From positions 124,001-188,000 of the forward strand of contig WJYK01000006.1 of NCBI GenBank assembly GCA_009668225.1: a DNA stretch of 64,000 nucleotides, read 5' to 3'. A program made the position numbers and the translations under genes. The first letter of the stretch is position 1, and each line of letters opens with the position of its first letter. Source of the DNA: Enterobacteriaceae bacterium RIT693. Its GTDB lineage: Bacteria > Pseudomonadota > Gammaproteobacteria > Enterobacterales > Enterobacteriaceae. This document shows positions 24,902 to 33,457 of this stretch, in pieces. The notes beneath the pieces are model-generated. The model was not told where the DNA came from. It saw only the letters and a list, made by a program, of their open reading frames with translations, and ran no database searches.

Positions 24902-25975
24902 TTAGTTAATCTCGAAATCCAGCTCCAGGTCGTCTTCTTTCTCAACGACCGGTTTATTCCGCGCCAGGCTTTTCAGTACGTTGACGCTCACGGCGGTGAC
25001 GACGGCCCCCACCGCAACGGCGGCAATATACCCCAGCTTGCCCTCGACAACCGGCAGGACAATCAGCCCCCCCCAGCCCGCATAACACTGCGCGCCGACA
25101 ACCGCGGCGGTCACCGCGCCGCAGGCTGAGCCCAGCATGATGGAGGGGATTACGCGCAGCGGATCGGCAGCGGCAAACGGGATAGCCCCTTCGGTCACCC
25201 CTACGCAGCCCATCACCAGCGCCGCTTTTCCGGCTTCCCGCTCTTCCGCGCTAAAGTTGTTGCGCTTCATCAGCGTTGCCAGGCCCAGCCCTAGCGGCGG
25301 CACGCAAATCGCCACCGCGGCAATCGCCACGACTGAATACACCCCCTGCGCCACGCAGATAAGCATGAACGCGTAGGCCACCTTGTTCACCGGGCCGCCC
25401 ATGTCGAACGCCAGCATCAGTCCCACCACAATCGCCAGCAGCACGATGCTGCCCTGCTGCATCCCCTGCAGCCAGTTGGTAAGGCTGTGCGTCAGCGCCC
25501 CCACCGGCTCACCAAGGCCCCACATCATGATCCCGGCGGTAATAAAGGTGCCGATAATCGGGATCACAAATATAGGCATCACCGAGCGAAGCACCTTCGG
25601 CACCGGAATGCGCTTGAGATAGAAAACGACGATCCCGCCGATAATCCCGGCGACGATCGCCCCGAAGAACCCTGCGCCAAAGCCGTTACCGACCCAGGCA
25701 CCAATGGCGCAGGGCGCCAGCGCGGAACGTTCGGCGATGGAGTAGCCGATATAGGCTGCGAGGAAAGGCACCATCAGGGTCAGCCCCGCCACGCCAATAT
25801 CAAACAGCTTTTTCAGGTTGGGATCTGTTGCGGCGTCGGGCACAGCGCCCTTGCCGTAAAGCATGACGGATACCGCGAGCAAAATGCCTCCGGCGACCAC
25901 AAACGGGATCATATGCGACACGCCGGTCATCAAGTGCTGACGGGTATTTTTGAGGATCTGCACCAACTCTTTCAT
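24902..25975 (-). CDS. frwC: PTS fructose-like EIIC permease FrwC
   Basis: This inner-membrane sugar-translocating EIIC subunit has about 357 residues and 9-10 hydrophobic segments. Typical features are MTGVSHMIPFVVAGGILLA near the N-terminus, FDMGGPVNKVAYAFM and GVTEGAIPFAAADPLRVIPS. The start at 25975 (MKELVQILKN) follows GGGAG and equals E. coli FrwC. It is the first gene of the frwC-to-frwD transcription unit, divergent from ptsA. The sugar is unknown; family membership alone indicates a fructose-like substrate. Confidence 0.93.
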   Translation of the reverse strand: MKELVQILKNTRQHLMTGVSHMIPFVVAGGILLAVSVMLYGKGAVPDAATDPNLKKLFDIGVAGLTLMVPFLAAYIGYSIAERSALAPCAIGAWVGNGFGAGFFGAIVAGIIGGIVVFYLKRIPVPKVLRSVMPIFVIPIIGTFITAGIMMWGLGEPVGALTHSLTNWLQGMQQGSIVLLAIVVGLMLAFDMGGPVNKVAYAFMLICVAQGVYSVVAIAAVAICVPPLGLGLATLMKRNNFSAEEREAGKAALVMGCVGVTEGAIPFAAADPLRVIPSIMLGSACGAVTAAVVGAQCYAGWGGLIVLPVVEGKLGYIAAVAVGAVVTAVSVNVLKSLARNKPVVEKEDDLELDFEIN

Positions 25976-26080
25976 TTGCGGCTCCCGGGACACAGGCCCA
26001 TATTCATAAGGTTATTGAGGCCACAATAGGCAATCGGCAGCGCAACAGACAGTGGACAAAAAGGCCATTTACTGGACTTT

Positions 26081-26191
26081 TGTAATATCCGATGAAAAAT
26101 GCGATCGCTCTCAAAGAGTTGGTCATTTCGCTAACGTACGCGTATTTGCTGCAACCTGCGAGGCACATCGCATTTCGACGGGGATATTACA
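26081..26191. promoter_or_regulatory. Long two-block inverted repeat in the frwC-ptsA intergenic region
   Basis: TGTAATATCC (26081-26090) and AAATGCGAT (26097-26105) recur inverted, in exact mirror register, as ATCGCATTT (26167-26175) and GGATATTACA (26182-26191). The shared symmetry centre is at 26136, between the divergent frwC and ptsA genes. It looks like a pair of operators for one regulator; YijO is the obvious local candidate, by inference. Confidence 0.5.
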
Positions 26192-26285
26192 TTTATCTAG
26201 TTTTTAACAGTTTTGTCAGATAGCCCCTCCCCTTTTCCCCGCTCTATGCTATCGCCAGACCCTATTTGAATTGAGGAGAACGGCC

Positions 26286-28787
26286 ATGGCCCAGGTTGTG
26301 GAATTTATCTGTACCTTGCCCAACGGTGTGCACGCCCGCCCGGCAAGCCTGGTGGAAACGCTGTGCAATACTTTCTCATCGGCGATTGAGTGGCACAATT
26401 TGCGCAGCGGCCGCAGGGGCAATGCCCGCAGCGCGCTGGCGATTATTGGCACCGACACCCTCACCGGCGACGCCTGCGAGCTGCGGATCGAAGGGCCGGA
26501 CGAAGCCAGCGCTCACCAGAAACTCAGCGCCTGGTTTCAGCAGGAGTTCCCGCACTGTGATGCGCCGCTTGAGCACGCCAGCGAGCAGGAGATGGATGCG
26601 CTGCCGGCATCGTTAACTCATCTGAACCCGACGCTGATCCGCGGCCGCGCAGTGTGCAGCGGAAGCGCGGGTGGCACGCTGACGGCAATCACCGCGCTGA
26701 ACCTCAGTACGCTCAGGGATTTGCCGACGGCCACCTCGCAGGAGGAGGAGCGGGTCGCGCTGGATAACGGCCTGATCCTGCTGGCGAAAACGCTGTCGCT
26801 GCGCCAGCTCGACAGCGACAGCACCACCAGTGCCATCCTCGACGCTCACCGCTCGCTGGTCACCGACACTAGCCTGCGCCAGCATCTGCTTGAGGGCATC
26901 ATGGAGGGTTTGAGCTGCGCCGAAGCTATTGTCCGCAGCGCTCAGCACTTCAGCGACACCTTCGCGCAGTCCGCCAGTCGCTATTTGCAGGAGCGCGTGC
27001 TGGACGTCACCGACGTCTGCTATCAGCTGCTTCAGCAGATTTACGGTGAGGCGCGCTTCCCGGCTCCGGGTCAGCTGACCCGGCCCTCCATCTGCATGGC
27101 CGACGAGCTGACGCCGGGCCAGTTTCTCGAACTCGATAAAACCCTGCTGAAGGGTTTGATTCTGCAAAGCGGCGGCACGACGTCGCATACGGTGATCCTC
27201 GCCCGCTCTTTCAATATTCCCACGCTGGTCGGTGTGGATATTTCGGCACTTTCCCGCTGGCAGCATCAGCCCGTCTGGCTCGATGGCAACACCGGCTCGG
27301 TGGTTGCCGAACCGACGCAGGCCATCAACCGCTACTATCAACAGGAAGCCCGCGTGCAGGCCGCGCTGCGTGAGCAGCAGAGCGTGTGGCTGGAAAGAGA
27401 GGCCAGAAGCGCCGACGGCATCCGCCTGGAAGTGGCCGCCAACATCGCCCATGCCGTTGAAGCGCAGGCGGCCTTCGGCAACGGGGCCGAAGCGGTCGGC
27501 CTGTTCCGCACCGAAATGCTCTACATGGACCGCGCTTCCGCGCCTACGGAAGATGAGCTCTACAACCTGTTCTGCCAGGCGCTGGCGTCCGCAACCGGAC
27601 GCAGCATTATCGTGCGCACCATGGACATCGGCGGCGACAAGCCGGTGGACTACCTGAATATTCCGGCCGAAAACAACCCGTTCCTCGGCTATCGCGCGGT
27701 GCGTATTTATGAAGAGTACGCGGCGCTGTTTACCACCCAGCTGCGGTCGATCCTGCGGGCTTCCGCCCACGGCAAACTGAAGATCATGATCCCGATGATC
27801 TCCTCGATGGAGGAGATCCTGTGGGTGAAAGAGAAACTCGCCGAAGCCAAACAGCAGCTGCGGGCCGCCCAGATCCCGTTTGATGAAAAAATCCCGCTCG
27901 GCATCATGCTCGAAGTGCCGTCGGTGATGTTCATCATCGACCAGTGCTGCGAAGAGATCGACTTCTTCAGCATCGGCAGCAACGACCTGACCCAGTATCT
28001 GCTGGCGGTCGATCGCGATAACGCCAAAGTGACGCGCCACTACAACAGCCTGAACCCTGCGTTTCTCCGCGCGCTGGATTTTGCGGTCCAGGCCGTACAC
28101 CGCCAGGGGAAATGGATTGGCCTGTGCGGCGAGCTGGGTGCGAAAGGCTCAGTGCTGCCGCTGCTGGTTGGGCTTGGTCTCGATGAGATCAGCATGGGCG
28201 CGCCCGCGATCCCCTCGACAAAAGCACGCCTCGCGCAGCTCGACAGCCGCGCCTGTCGTCAGTTGCTCAATCAGGCCATGGCCTGCCGCACCTCGCTGGA
28301 AGTGGAGCACCTGCTGGCGCAGTTCCGCATGACCCAGCAGGACGCGCCGCTGATCGCCACCCGCTGCATCTCGCTGGATAACGACTGGCAGAGCAAAGAA
28401 GAGGTGCTTAAAGGCATGACCGACAACCTGCTGCTGGCCGGGCGCTGCCGCTATCCCCGCAGGCTGGAAGCCGATCTCTGGGCCCGCGAAGCCGTCTTTT
28501 CGACCGGCCTCGGCTTCAGCTTCGCCATTCCGCACAGCAAATCGGAGCACATCGAACAATCCACCATCAGCATGGCGCGCCTGCCAAAGCCGGTTCAGTG
28601 GGGCGAAGAAGAAGCGCAGTTCATCATCATGCTGACGCTAAATAAACACGCCGCGGGCGATCGGCATATGCGCATCTTCTCGCGCCTCGCCCGCCGCATC
28701 ATGCATCAGGAATTTCGCCACGCCCTGGTGAGCGCGGCTTCGCCAGAAGCAATCGCCAGCCTGCTGCAACACGAATTGGAACTCTGA
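26286..28787 (+). CDS. ptsA: Multiphosphoryl transfer protein PtsA (HPr-EI-EIIA fusion)
   Basis: The 833-residue fusion carries three PTS phosphotransfer modules in order: an HPr-like domain (about 1-90) with His16 in GVHARPAS, Enzyme I (about 115-680) with active His301 in GGTTSHTVILARS, and a fructose-type EIIA domain (about 685-833) with His750 in FAIPHSKSEH. It takes phosphate from PEP and delivers it to FrwB/FrwD. The length equals E. coli PtsA. The ATG at 26286 follows GAGGAGA. It is followed 14 bases later by fsaB and transcribed away from frwC. Confidence 0.95.
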   Translation: MAQVVEFICTLPNGVHARPASLVETLCNTFSSAIEWHNLRSGRRGNARSALAIIGTDTLTGDACELRIEGPDEASAHQKLSAWFQQEFPHCDAPLEHASEQEMDALPASLTHLNPTLIRGRAVCSGSAGGTLTAITALNLSTLRDLPTATSQEEERVALDNGLILLAKTLSLRQLDSDSTTSAILDAHRSLVTDTSLRQHLLEGIMEGLSCAEAIVRSAQHFSDTFAQSASRYLQERVLDVTDVCYQLLQQIYGEARFPAPGQLTRPSICMADELTPGQFLELDKTLLKGLILQSGGTTSHTVILARSFNIPTLVGVDISALSRWQHQPVWLDGNTGSVVAEPTQAINRYYQQEARVQAALREQQSVWLEREARSADGIRLEVAANIAHAVEAQAAFGNGAEAVGLFRTEMLYMDRASAPTEDELYNLFCQALASATGRSIIVRTMDIGGDKPVDYLNIPAENNPFLGYRAVRIYEEYAALFTTQLRSILRASAHGKLKIMIPMISSMEEILWVKEKLAEAKQQLRAAQIPFDEKIPLGIMLEVPSVMFIIDQCCEEIDFFSIGSNDLTQYLLAVDRDNAKVTRHYNSLNPAFLRALDFAVQAVHRQGKWIGLCGELGAKGSVLPLLVGLGLDEISMGAPAIPSTKARLAQLDSRACRQLLNQAMACRTSLEVEHLLAQFRMTQQDAPLIATRCISLDNDWQSKEEVLKGMTDNLLLAGRCRYPRRLEADLWAREAVFSTGLGFSFAIPHSKSEHIEQSTISMARLPKPVQWGEEEAQFIIMLTLNKHAAGDRHMRIFSRLARRIMHQEFRHALVSAASPEAIASLLQHELEL

Positions 28788-28801
28788 CCTGAGGAACCCC
28801 C

Positions 28802-29464
28802 ATGGAACTGTATCTCGATACCGCAAACGTCACTGAAGTCCGTCGCCTGGCCCGTATTTATCCGATTGCAGGCGTCACCACTAACCCGAGCATTATCGCC
28901 GCCGGGAAAACGCCGCTGTGGGAAGTGCTCCCGCAGCTGCAGGAGGCCATCGGCCCTCAGGGCAGGCTTTTTGCCCAGACGATAAGCCGCCAGGCGGAAG
29001 GCATGGTGGCCGAAGCGAAGCGTCTGGCGAATCGGCTGCCCGACATCGTGGTCAAAATTCCGGTGACGGCCGAAGGGCTGGCAGCGATTAAGGTTTTAAA
29101 GAGTGAAGGTATTCCGACCCTCGGCACCGCGGTGTACAGCGCCTCGCAGGGCTTGCTCGCCGCGCTGGCGGGCGCGGAGTACGTCGCACCTTACGTCAAC
29201 CGTGTCGATGCGCAGGGCGGTGACGGGATTCAGACCGTGCGTGAGCTGCAGGCCCTGCTGGATCTTCACGCCCCGCAAAGCAAGGTGCTGGCCGCCAGCT
29301 TTAAAACACCGCGCCAGGCACTGGACTGCCTGCTCGTCGGCTGCAAAGCGATCACCCTTCCCTTAGACGTAGCGCAACAAATGCTCGGCACGCCCGCAGT
29401 TGAGTCAGCTATTGAGAAGTTTGAGCTGGACTGGGAAAACGCCTTTGGCAATCTCAACCTATAA
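28802..29464 (+). CDS. fsaB: Fructose-6-phosphate aldolase FsaB (TalC)
   Basis: This 220-residue class I aldolase of the transaldolase family forms a Schiff base through Lys85 (DIVVKIPVT). It splits fructose 6-phosphate or related sugars to dihydroxyacetone and an aldehyde phosphate. Conserved DTANVTEV (6-13) and GVTTNPSII (24-32) are present. It sits 14 bases after ptsA, as in E. coli. In E. coli the next gene is gldA, which handles the dihydroxyacetone product; here gldA is only a remnant. Confidence 0.95.
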   Translation: MELYLDTANVTEVRRLARIYPIAGVTTNPSIIAAGKTPLWEVLPQLQEAIGPQGRLFAQTISRQAEGMVAEAKRLANRLPDIVVKIPVTAEGLAAIKVLKSEGIPTLGTAVYSASQGLLAALAGAEYVAPYVNRVDAQGGDGIQTVRELQALLDLHAPQSKVLAASFKTPRQALDCLLVGCKAITLPLDVAQQMLGTPAVESAIEKFELDWENAFGNLNL

Positions 29465-29470
29465 GGAGTG

Positions 29471-29618
29471 ATGTACGGACCGGATCATTCAATCGTCAGG
29501 CAAATGCTCGCAAAATGAAATCAACAAATTACGTGAGATCGCCGTGAGCGCAAAATATCAGGCGGTGATGCTGGTTGCCGATAAATACGGCCAGCAGTGT
29601 TTACTGCGCTGGGAATAA
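29471..29618 (+). pseudogene. gldA: gldA remnant (glycerol dehydrogenase), heavily deleted
   Basis: Directly after fsaB, behind AAGGAG and ATG, a frame encodes DRIIQSSGK, then CSQNEINKLREIA, then VMLVADKYGQQCLLRWE and stop. These three pieces match, in order, the extreme N-terminus, a segment near residues 68-85 and the extreme C-terminus of E. coli GldA, a protein of about 367 residues. The fit is to two large internal deletions. The ATG at 29471 is also out of frame by one base with DRII. The gene is therefore dead. Its position after fsaB matches E. coli order. Confidence 0.8.
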
Positions 29619-29640
29619 GACAGAAGGCCCTCATTGAGGT

Positions 29641-30046
29641 AAATGCCGATCGGTTAACGATCAATTGACCGATCCGGTGGCTGTGTAAGAATCCGTAGTC
29701 TCTCCAGGGATTACGGATTTCTTATGTTACTCAGCCAGGCTCTCGACGCCGTTCATAAATTTTCCCCACACGAATTTGTTGCGCTTGCAGACCTGCTTTC
29801 ACCTGAACTGATTAATGAATGTCTGGCGGATGCAGGCGTCGTCACGTTGCGTAAACGCCGTCTTTCCATGGAAATGATGGTATGGGCTATCACCGGAATG
29901 GTGCTGTTTCATTCTCATTCCATGAGTCAGATCGTGTCCCACATGGATATCCTGTTGCCCGGTCATCGATCTTTTGTCGCCCCGAGTGCCGTCGTTCAGG
30001 CTCGCCAGCGGCTCGGGGAGAATATCCTCCGACTGATGAGAGCGGT
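29641..30046 (+). mobile_element. Truncated IS4-family insertion sequence
   Basis: The sequence from 29641 (ATGCCGATCGGTTAACGATC and following) closely resembles the left end and leader of IS4, including GACCGATCC and GTGGCTGTGTAAGAATC before the transposase ATG at 29724. The right end is missing: similarity stops near 30043, where the terminator region downstream of ndh begins. It lies directly after the gldA remnant, so a deletion involving this IS may have eroded gldA. Confidence 0.8.
29724..30043 (+). pseudogene. IS4-family transposase, N-terminal fragment
   Basis: About 105 residues match the N-terminal domain of IS4 transposase (SPELINECLADAGVVTLRKR, MEMMVWAITGMVLF, SFVAPSAVVQARQRLGEN). 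The family is about 440 residues with a DDE catalytic core, which is wholly missing. The frame runs on to 30179 into unrelated sequence derived from the antisense of the ndh end, which is not transposase. Inactive. Confidence 0.85.
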
Positions 30047-30052
30047 TAAAAA

Positions 30053-30081
30053 GAGGCCGCAACGCTATGCGCTGCGGCCTC
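30053..30081 (-). terminator. Terminator reading from ndh
   Basis: On the minus strand GAGGCCGCA (complement of 30073-30081) pairs with TGCGGCCTC (30053-30061), with a loop of 11, followed by TTTTTAACC. It lies about 60 bases beyond the ndh stop. Confidence 0.75.
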
Positions 30082-30104
30082 ATTCAAAAGCTTTACTGGC
30101 AAGC

Positions 30105-30120
30105 ACCCGGCGCGGTGGCC
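30105..30120. repeat. Right copy of 16-bp direct repeat flanking the frw-pfl cluster
   Basis: ACCCGGCGCGGTGGCC is identical to 20084-20099. Here it forms most of a hairpin (ACCCGGC 30105-30111, GCCGGGT 30118-30124) just past the ndh stop, but the T tract expected on the minus strand is replaced by GCTTGCC. The missing A/T tract is found at the left copy. Confidence 0.7.
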
Positions 30121-30141
30121 GGGTTTCAGGAGAGAGAAAAC

Positions 30142-31446
30142 TCAGTGCAGCTTCAGGCGCGGACGGATCACGCGGTTAATGCTGCCCACCAGCATCATCA
30201 GGCCGGTTTTGAAGTAGCCGTGCAGCGCAATCTGGTGCATACGGTACAGGGAGATGTACACGAAGCGGGCGATGCGGCCTTCTACCATCATCGATCCGCG
30301 CATCAGGTTACCCATCAGGCTGCCGACGGTGGAGAATTTGGACAGCGAAACCAGTGAGCCGTGATCTTTGTAGCTGTAAGCTTTGAGCGGCTGGCCCTTC
30401 ATCTGCGCAAGGATGTTGGTCAACGCGCGGGAAGCCATCTGGTGTGCGGCCTGAGCGCGTGGAGGCACAAAACCACCTTCCGGGCGAGCGCAGGAAGCGC
30501 AGTCGCCGATAGCGTAGATATCCGGGTCGCGCGTGGTCTGCAGCGTCGGCTCAACCACCAGCTGGTTGATGCGGTTAGTCTCAAGGCCGCCGATGTCTTT
30601 CATAAAGTCCGGCGCTTTGATGCCCGCCGCCCAGACCATCAGGTCAGCTTCGATAAACTCACCGTCTTTGGTGTTCAGGCCATGCGCTTCGGCGCTGGTG
30701 ACCATTGTTTGGGTCAGCACGCGAACGCCAAGCTTGGTCAGTTCGCTGTGTGCCGCGGCGGAAATGCGCGGCGGCAGCGCAGGCAGAATACGCTCGCCGG
30801 CTTCGACCAGCGTGACGTTCAGCGCTTCGTTGGTCAGCCCTTTGTAGCCGTAGCTGTGCAGCTGCTTAACGGCGTTATGCAGCTCAGCGGACAGCTCAAC
30901 CCCCGTCGCCCCACCGCCGACGATGGCGATGTTAACCTTGCCGCTCGCGCCGAGGTTCGAGGAGTACTTCAGGAACAGGTTCAGCATCTCTGAATGGAAA
31001 CGACGCGCCTGATGCGGGTTGTCGAGGAAGATGCAGTTTTCTTTTACGCCCGGGGTATTGAAGTCGTTGGAGGTACTCCCCAGCGCCATCACCAGCGTGT
31101 CGTAAGGCAGCTTGCGCTCAGGCACCAGCAGCTCACCTTTCTCATCGCGCAGCTCGGCGATAGTCAGCGTTTTGCTTTCACGGTTAATGTCCACCACGGA
31201 GCCCAGCTGGAACTGGAAGTGGTGATTACGCGCGTGCGCCAGGTAGCTCAGCGCATCTACGCCTTCATCCAGCGAACCGGTAGCCACTTCGTGCAGCAGC
31301 GGCTTCCACAGATGGCTGTGGTTACGATCCACCAGAGTGATTTTGGCTTTTTTACCGCGTCCCAGTTTTTTACCCAGCTGAGTCGCAAGCTCCAGACCAC
31401 CCGCTCCACCGCCGACAATCACTATTTTTTTCAATGGCGTAGTCAA
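30142..31446 (-). CDS. ndh: NADH dehydrogenase II (Ndh)
   Basis: Ndh is the non-proton-pumping NADH:quinone oxidoreductase of the aerobic respiratory chain, a peripheral membrane flavoprotein. The 434 residues match E. coli Ndh in length. The FAD-binding dinucleotide fold [14 protein letters not shown] begins at residue 8, and the NADH fold [17 protein letters not shown] is near 176. The AIGDCASC motif and amphipathic C-terminus follow. The start codon is TTG at 31446 (TTG ACT ACG), behind GGGGGTC, as in E. coli. An FNR box lies about 135 bases upstream. Confidence 0.97.
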   Translation of the reverse strand: MTTPLKKIVIVGGGAGGLELATQLGKKLGRGKKAKITLVDRNHSHLWKPLLHEVATGSLDEGVDALSYLAHARNHHFQFQLGSVVDINRESKTLTIAELRDEKGELLVPERKLPYDTLVMALGSTSNDFNTPGVKENCIFLDNPHQARRFHSEMLNLFLKYSSNLGASGKVNIAIVGGGATGVELSAELHNAVKQLHSYGYKGLTNEALNVTLVEAGERILPALPPRISAAAHSELTKLGVRVLTQTMVTSAEAHGLNTKDGEFIEADLMVWAAGIKAPDFMKDIGGLETNRINQLVVEPTLQTTRDPDIYAIGDCASCARPEGGFVPPRAQAAHQMASRALTNILAQMKGQPLKAYSYKDHGSLVSLSKFSTVGSLMGNLMRGSMMVEGRIARFVYISLYRMHQIALHGYFKTGLMMLVGSINRVIRPRLKLH

Positions 31447-31580
31447 CTTGACCCCCTAAAATATTAACCAATTGTTAACTAAAAGTTATCTAAATAGCCT
31501 TTAATTAACAAAGGGTTACTGCACCTTTAACGCTAAACTTTATCGAGAATAACATGAAGGGTGCATTGGTCATACCAAAA

Positions 31581-31594
31581 TTGATATACATCAA
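31581..31594. promoter_or_regulatory. FNR box upstream of ndh
   Basis: TTGATATACATCAA is a perfect match to the FNR consensus TTGAT-N4-ATCAA, 135 bases upstream of the ndh start. Anaerobic repression of ndh by FNR is established in E. coli. Confidence 0.85.
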
Positions 31595-31613
31595 TTTTTA
31601 TGCCGAAAAGATA

Positions 31614-31639
31614 AACAAAAGGCCAGCACGAAGCTGGCC
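31614..31639 (-). terminator. Terminator of the nagZ-ycfP transcription unit
   Basis: On the minus strand GGCCAGCT-TCGT-GCTGGCC is followed by TTTTGTTT. It lies between the palindromic repeat at 31646-31847 and the ndh promoter region. Confidence 0.75.
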
Positions 31640-31645
31640 ATGACA

Positions 31646-31847
31646 TTTTCCCTAAATAATTCGAGTTGCAGGACGGCGGCAAAGCCGGGAACCCCCAGTC
31701 ACATAGCTAACTATGTGACTGGGGTGACAAATCTGTCTGGAACAGATTTGAACGCTGCTCACAGCGGCCCTTTAGGGTGAGGCTCAGGGATGAGCCGAAT
31801 AACAGGTGCAGCCAACACACCTGCAGCTTGAAGTATGACGGGAAAAA
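31646..31847. repeat. Palindromic enterobacterial intergenic repeat, copy 2 (202 bp)
   Basis: Bounded by inverted ends TTTTCCC...AATTCGAGTTGCAGG and CCTGCAGCTTGAAGTATGACGGGAAAA. The right part is nearly identical to the corresponding part of copy 1 (7566-7834), including the hairpin around CATAGCTAACTATGTGACTG. The element abuts the ycfP stop codon, as copy 1 abuts the stop of its neighbour. Confidence 0.8.
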
Positions 31848-32390
31848 TTAGCCCAGGGTTTTAAAGGCCTTAATGCGCTGTAAATGCGGGGAGATATTTT
31901 TGAATTTATGCGTCTGCTGATCGTCCCAGACTATCTCATAGTAGTGGTGCAGCGCTTCAGCCGTACGCCGGTTATCCAGCGCTTCGTCGTTGCGTGAGAG
32001 AATGGCCAGGCAGCGATCTCGGTTCTTCTCACGGAAGTTTTGCACGCACTTCGTCGTGATATCGGCGTACTCTTCCGGTCTGTCAATCTTACCCTCCATG
32101 TTTTCATGGGGGTAAAGGTTCGGATTGAAGATGACCTGCCGTATATCGCAAAGAAAACCGATGCGTTCGGCCCAGAACCCGCCCAAACCCACGCCGCAAA
32201 TCAGCGGCCGCTCGTCGTCGGTAAGCTGCTGCATCTTATCGACTTCTTTCAGCAGATGCTGCATGTCGTGCTTCGGGTGCAGCGTGCTGTAGCTGATAAG
32301 CCGCACGTCGGGATCGATAAACTGAAGTTGCAGCACTTTTTCATGGTTACCGGGACTGTTTGAGTCAAAACCGTGTAAATAGATAATCAT
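31848..32390 (-). CDS. ycfP: YcfP, alpha/beta-hydrolase-like protein (UPF0227)
   Basis: The 180-residue protein is collinear with E. coli YcfP. The N-terminus [16 protein letters not shown] resembles an esterase oxyanion region. The elbow reads GVGLGG rather than GxSxG, as in the E. coli protein, so a classical serine hydrolase activity is doubtful. Function is unknown. The start at 32390 follows GTGAGGATGC. It is downstream of nagZ on the same strand. Confidence 0.92.
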   Translation of the reverse strand: MIIYLHGFDSNSPGNHEKVLQLQFIDPDVRLISYSTLHPKHDMQHLLKEVDKMQQLTDDERPLICGVGLGGFWAERIGFLCDIRQVIFNPNLYPHENMEGKIDRPEEYADITTKCVQNFREKNRDRCLAILSRNDEALDNRRTAEALHHYYEIVWDDQQTHKFKNISPHLQRIKAFKTLG

Positions 32391-32431
32391 TGCATCCTCA
32401 CCACGCGAAACCGGGCCTCCAGGCCCGAATA

Positions 32432-33457
32432 TTAGACGCCCGCCTTCTGGGCCTGCCACTGCTCGTGCAGCGCTTCCAGCTGCTGGTTCACCTGCTTCCA
32501 GCGCGCCGATGAACGCAGCGCCTGGCGGGTAAATGAACCCTGATGATACAAACCTGTAACACGCTCTGCTTTGACCGGAGACAGGTTATCCAGCACGCTC
32601 ACGGCCCCTTTACGATTATTGCAGACAAGGATCATATCGCAACCTGCGTCCAGCGATGCCTGCCCACGCTCGGCGTAGCTGCCCATGATGGCCGCGCCTT
32701 CCATCGACAGATCGTCAGAGAAGATTACGCCGTTAAAGCCCAGCTCACCGCGCAGTACCGTTTTTAGCCAATACTCTGAGCCGCTCGCCGGGCGCGGGTC
32801 AACTTCATCGTAGATGACGTGGGCTGGCATAATGGCATCCAGCTTGTTCTCGCTAATCAGCGAGGCGAAAATGCGCATATCATGTTCGCGAATTTCCGCT
32901 TTAGACCGTGGATCGTGCGGCGTTTCTTTGTGGGAATCGGCAGTGACTGCCCCATGCCCCGGGAAGTGTTTGCCGGTGGTTTTCATGCCTGCGGCATGCA
33001 TTCCGTCGATAAAACGGGTCGCCATCGCCAGCGCCTTCACCGGATCTTCATGGTAAGAGCGCTCGCCAATGGCCGCGCTGATATGCCCGATATCCAGCAC
33101 CGGCGCAAAACTGATGTCGATATCCATGGCAATCATTTCGCTTGCCATCAGCCAACCGGCCTCTTCCGCCAGCTTACCGCCCTCTTCCAGGCCGTGGAGC
33201 GCCGCGAAAGATTGTGCCGCGGGCAGACGAGTAAACCCTTCACGGAAACGCTGTACTCGACCGCCTTCCTGGTCGACGGCCACAACAAGACGATTACGCG
33301 AAGCTTCGCGGATCTGGCGAACCAGCTCGCGTAGCTGCTCCGGATCGTGGTAATTACGGGTAAACAGAATTAAACCGCCGACCAGCGGGTGCTGCAAAAT
33401 TTCACGCTCTTCAGCATCCAGCTCAAAGCCGGCCACATCCAACATTACTGGGCCCAC
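32432..33457 (-). CDS. nagZ: Beta-N-acetylhexosaminidase NagZ
   Basis: NagZ is a cytoplasmic glycoside hydrolase family 3 enzyme. It removes GlcNAc from anhydromuropeptides in cell-wall recycling, producing the AmpR-active signal in bacteria with inducible ampC. A GTG start at 33457 (GTG GGC CCA GTA ATG) behind GGAGAGA gives 341 residues, as in E. coli. The catalytic [18 protein letters not shown] and SDDLSMEGA motifs are intact. Its first bases overlap the 3' end of thiK. Confidence 0.95.
   Translation of the reverse strand: MGPVMLDVAGFELDAEEREILQHPLVGGLILFTRNYHDPEQLRELVRQIREASRNRLVVAVDQEGGRVQRFREGFTRLPAAQSFAALHGLEEGGKLAEEAGWLMASEMIAMDIDISFAPVLDIGHISAAIGERSYHEDPVKALAMATRFIDGMHAAGMKTTGKHFPGHGAVTADSHKETPHDPRSKAEIREHDMRIFASLISENKLDAIMPAHVIYDEVDPRPASGSEYWLKTVLRGELGFNGVIFSDDLSMEGAAIMGSYAERGQASLDAGCDMILVCNNRKGAVSVLDNLSPVKAERVTGLYHQGSFTRQALRSSARWKQVNQQLEALHEQWQAQKAGV

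Noticed and set aside
31848-32390. YcfP as an active serine esterase
   Set aside because: The nucleophile elbow is GVGLGG without serine, so only a hydrolase-like fold can be claimed.
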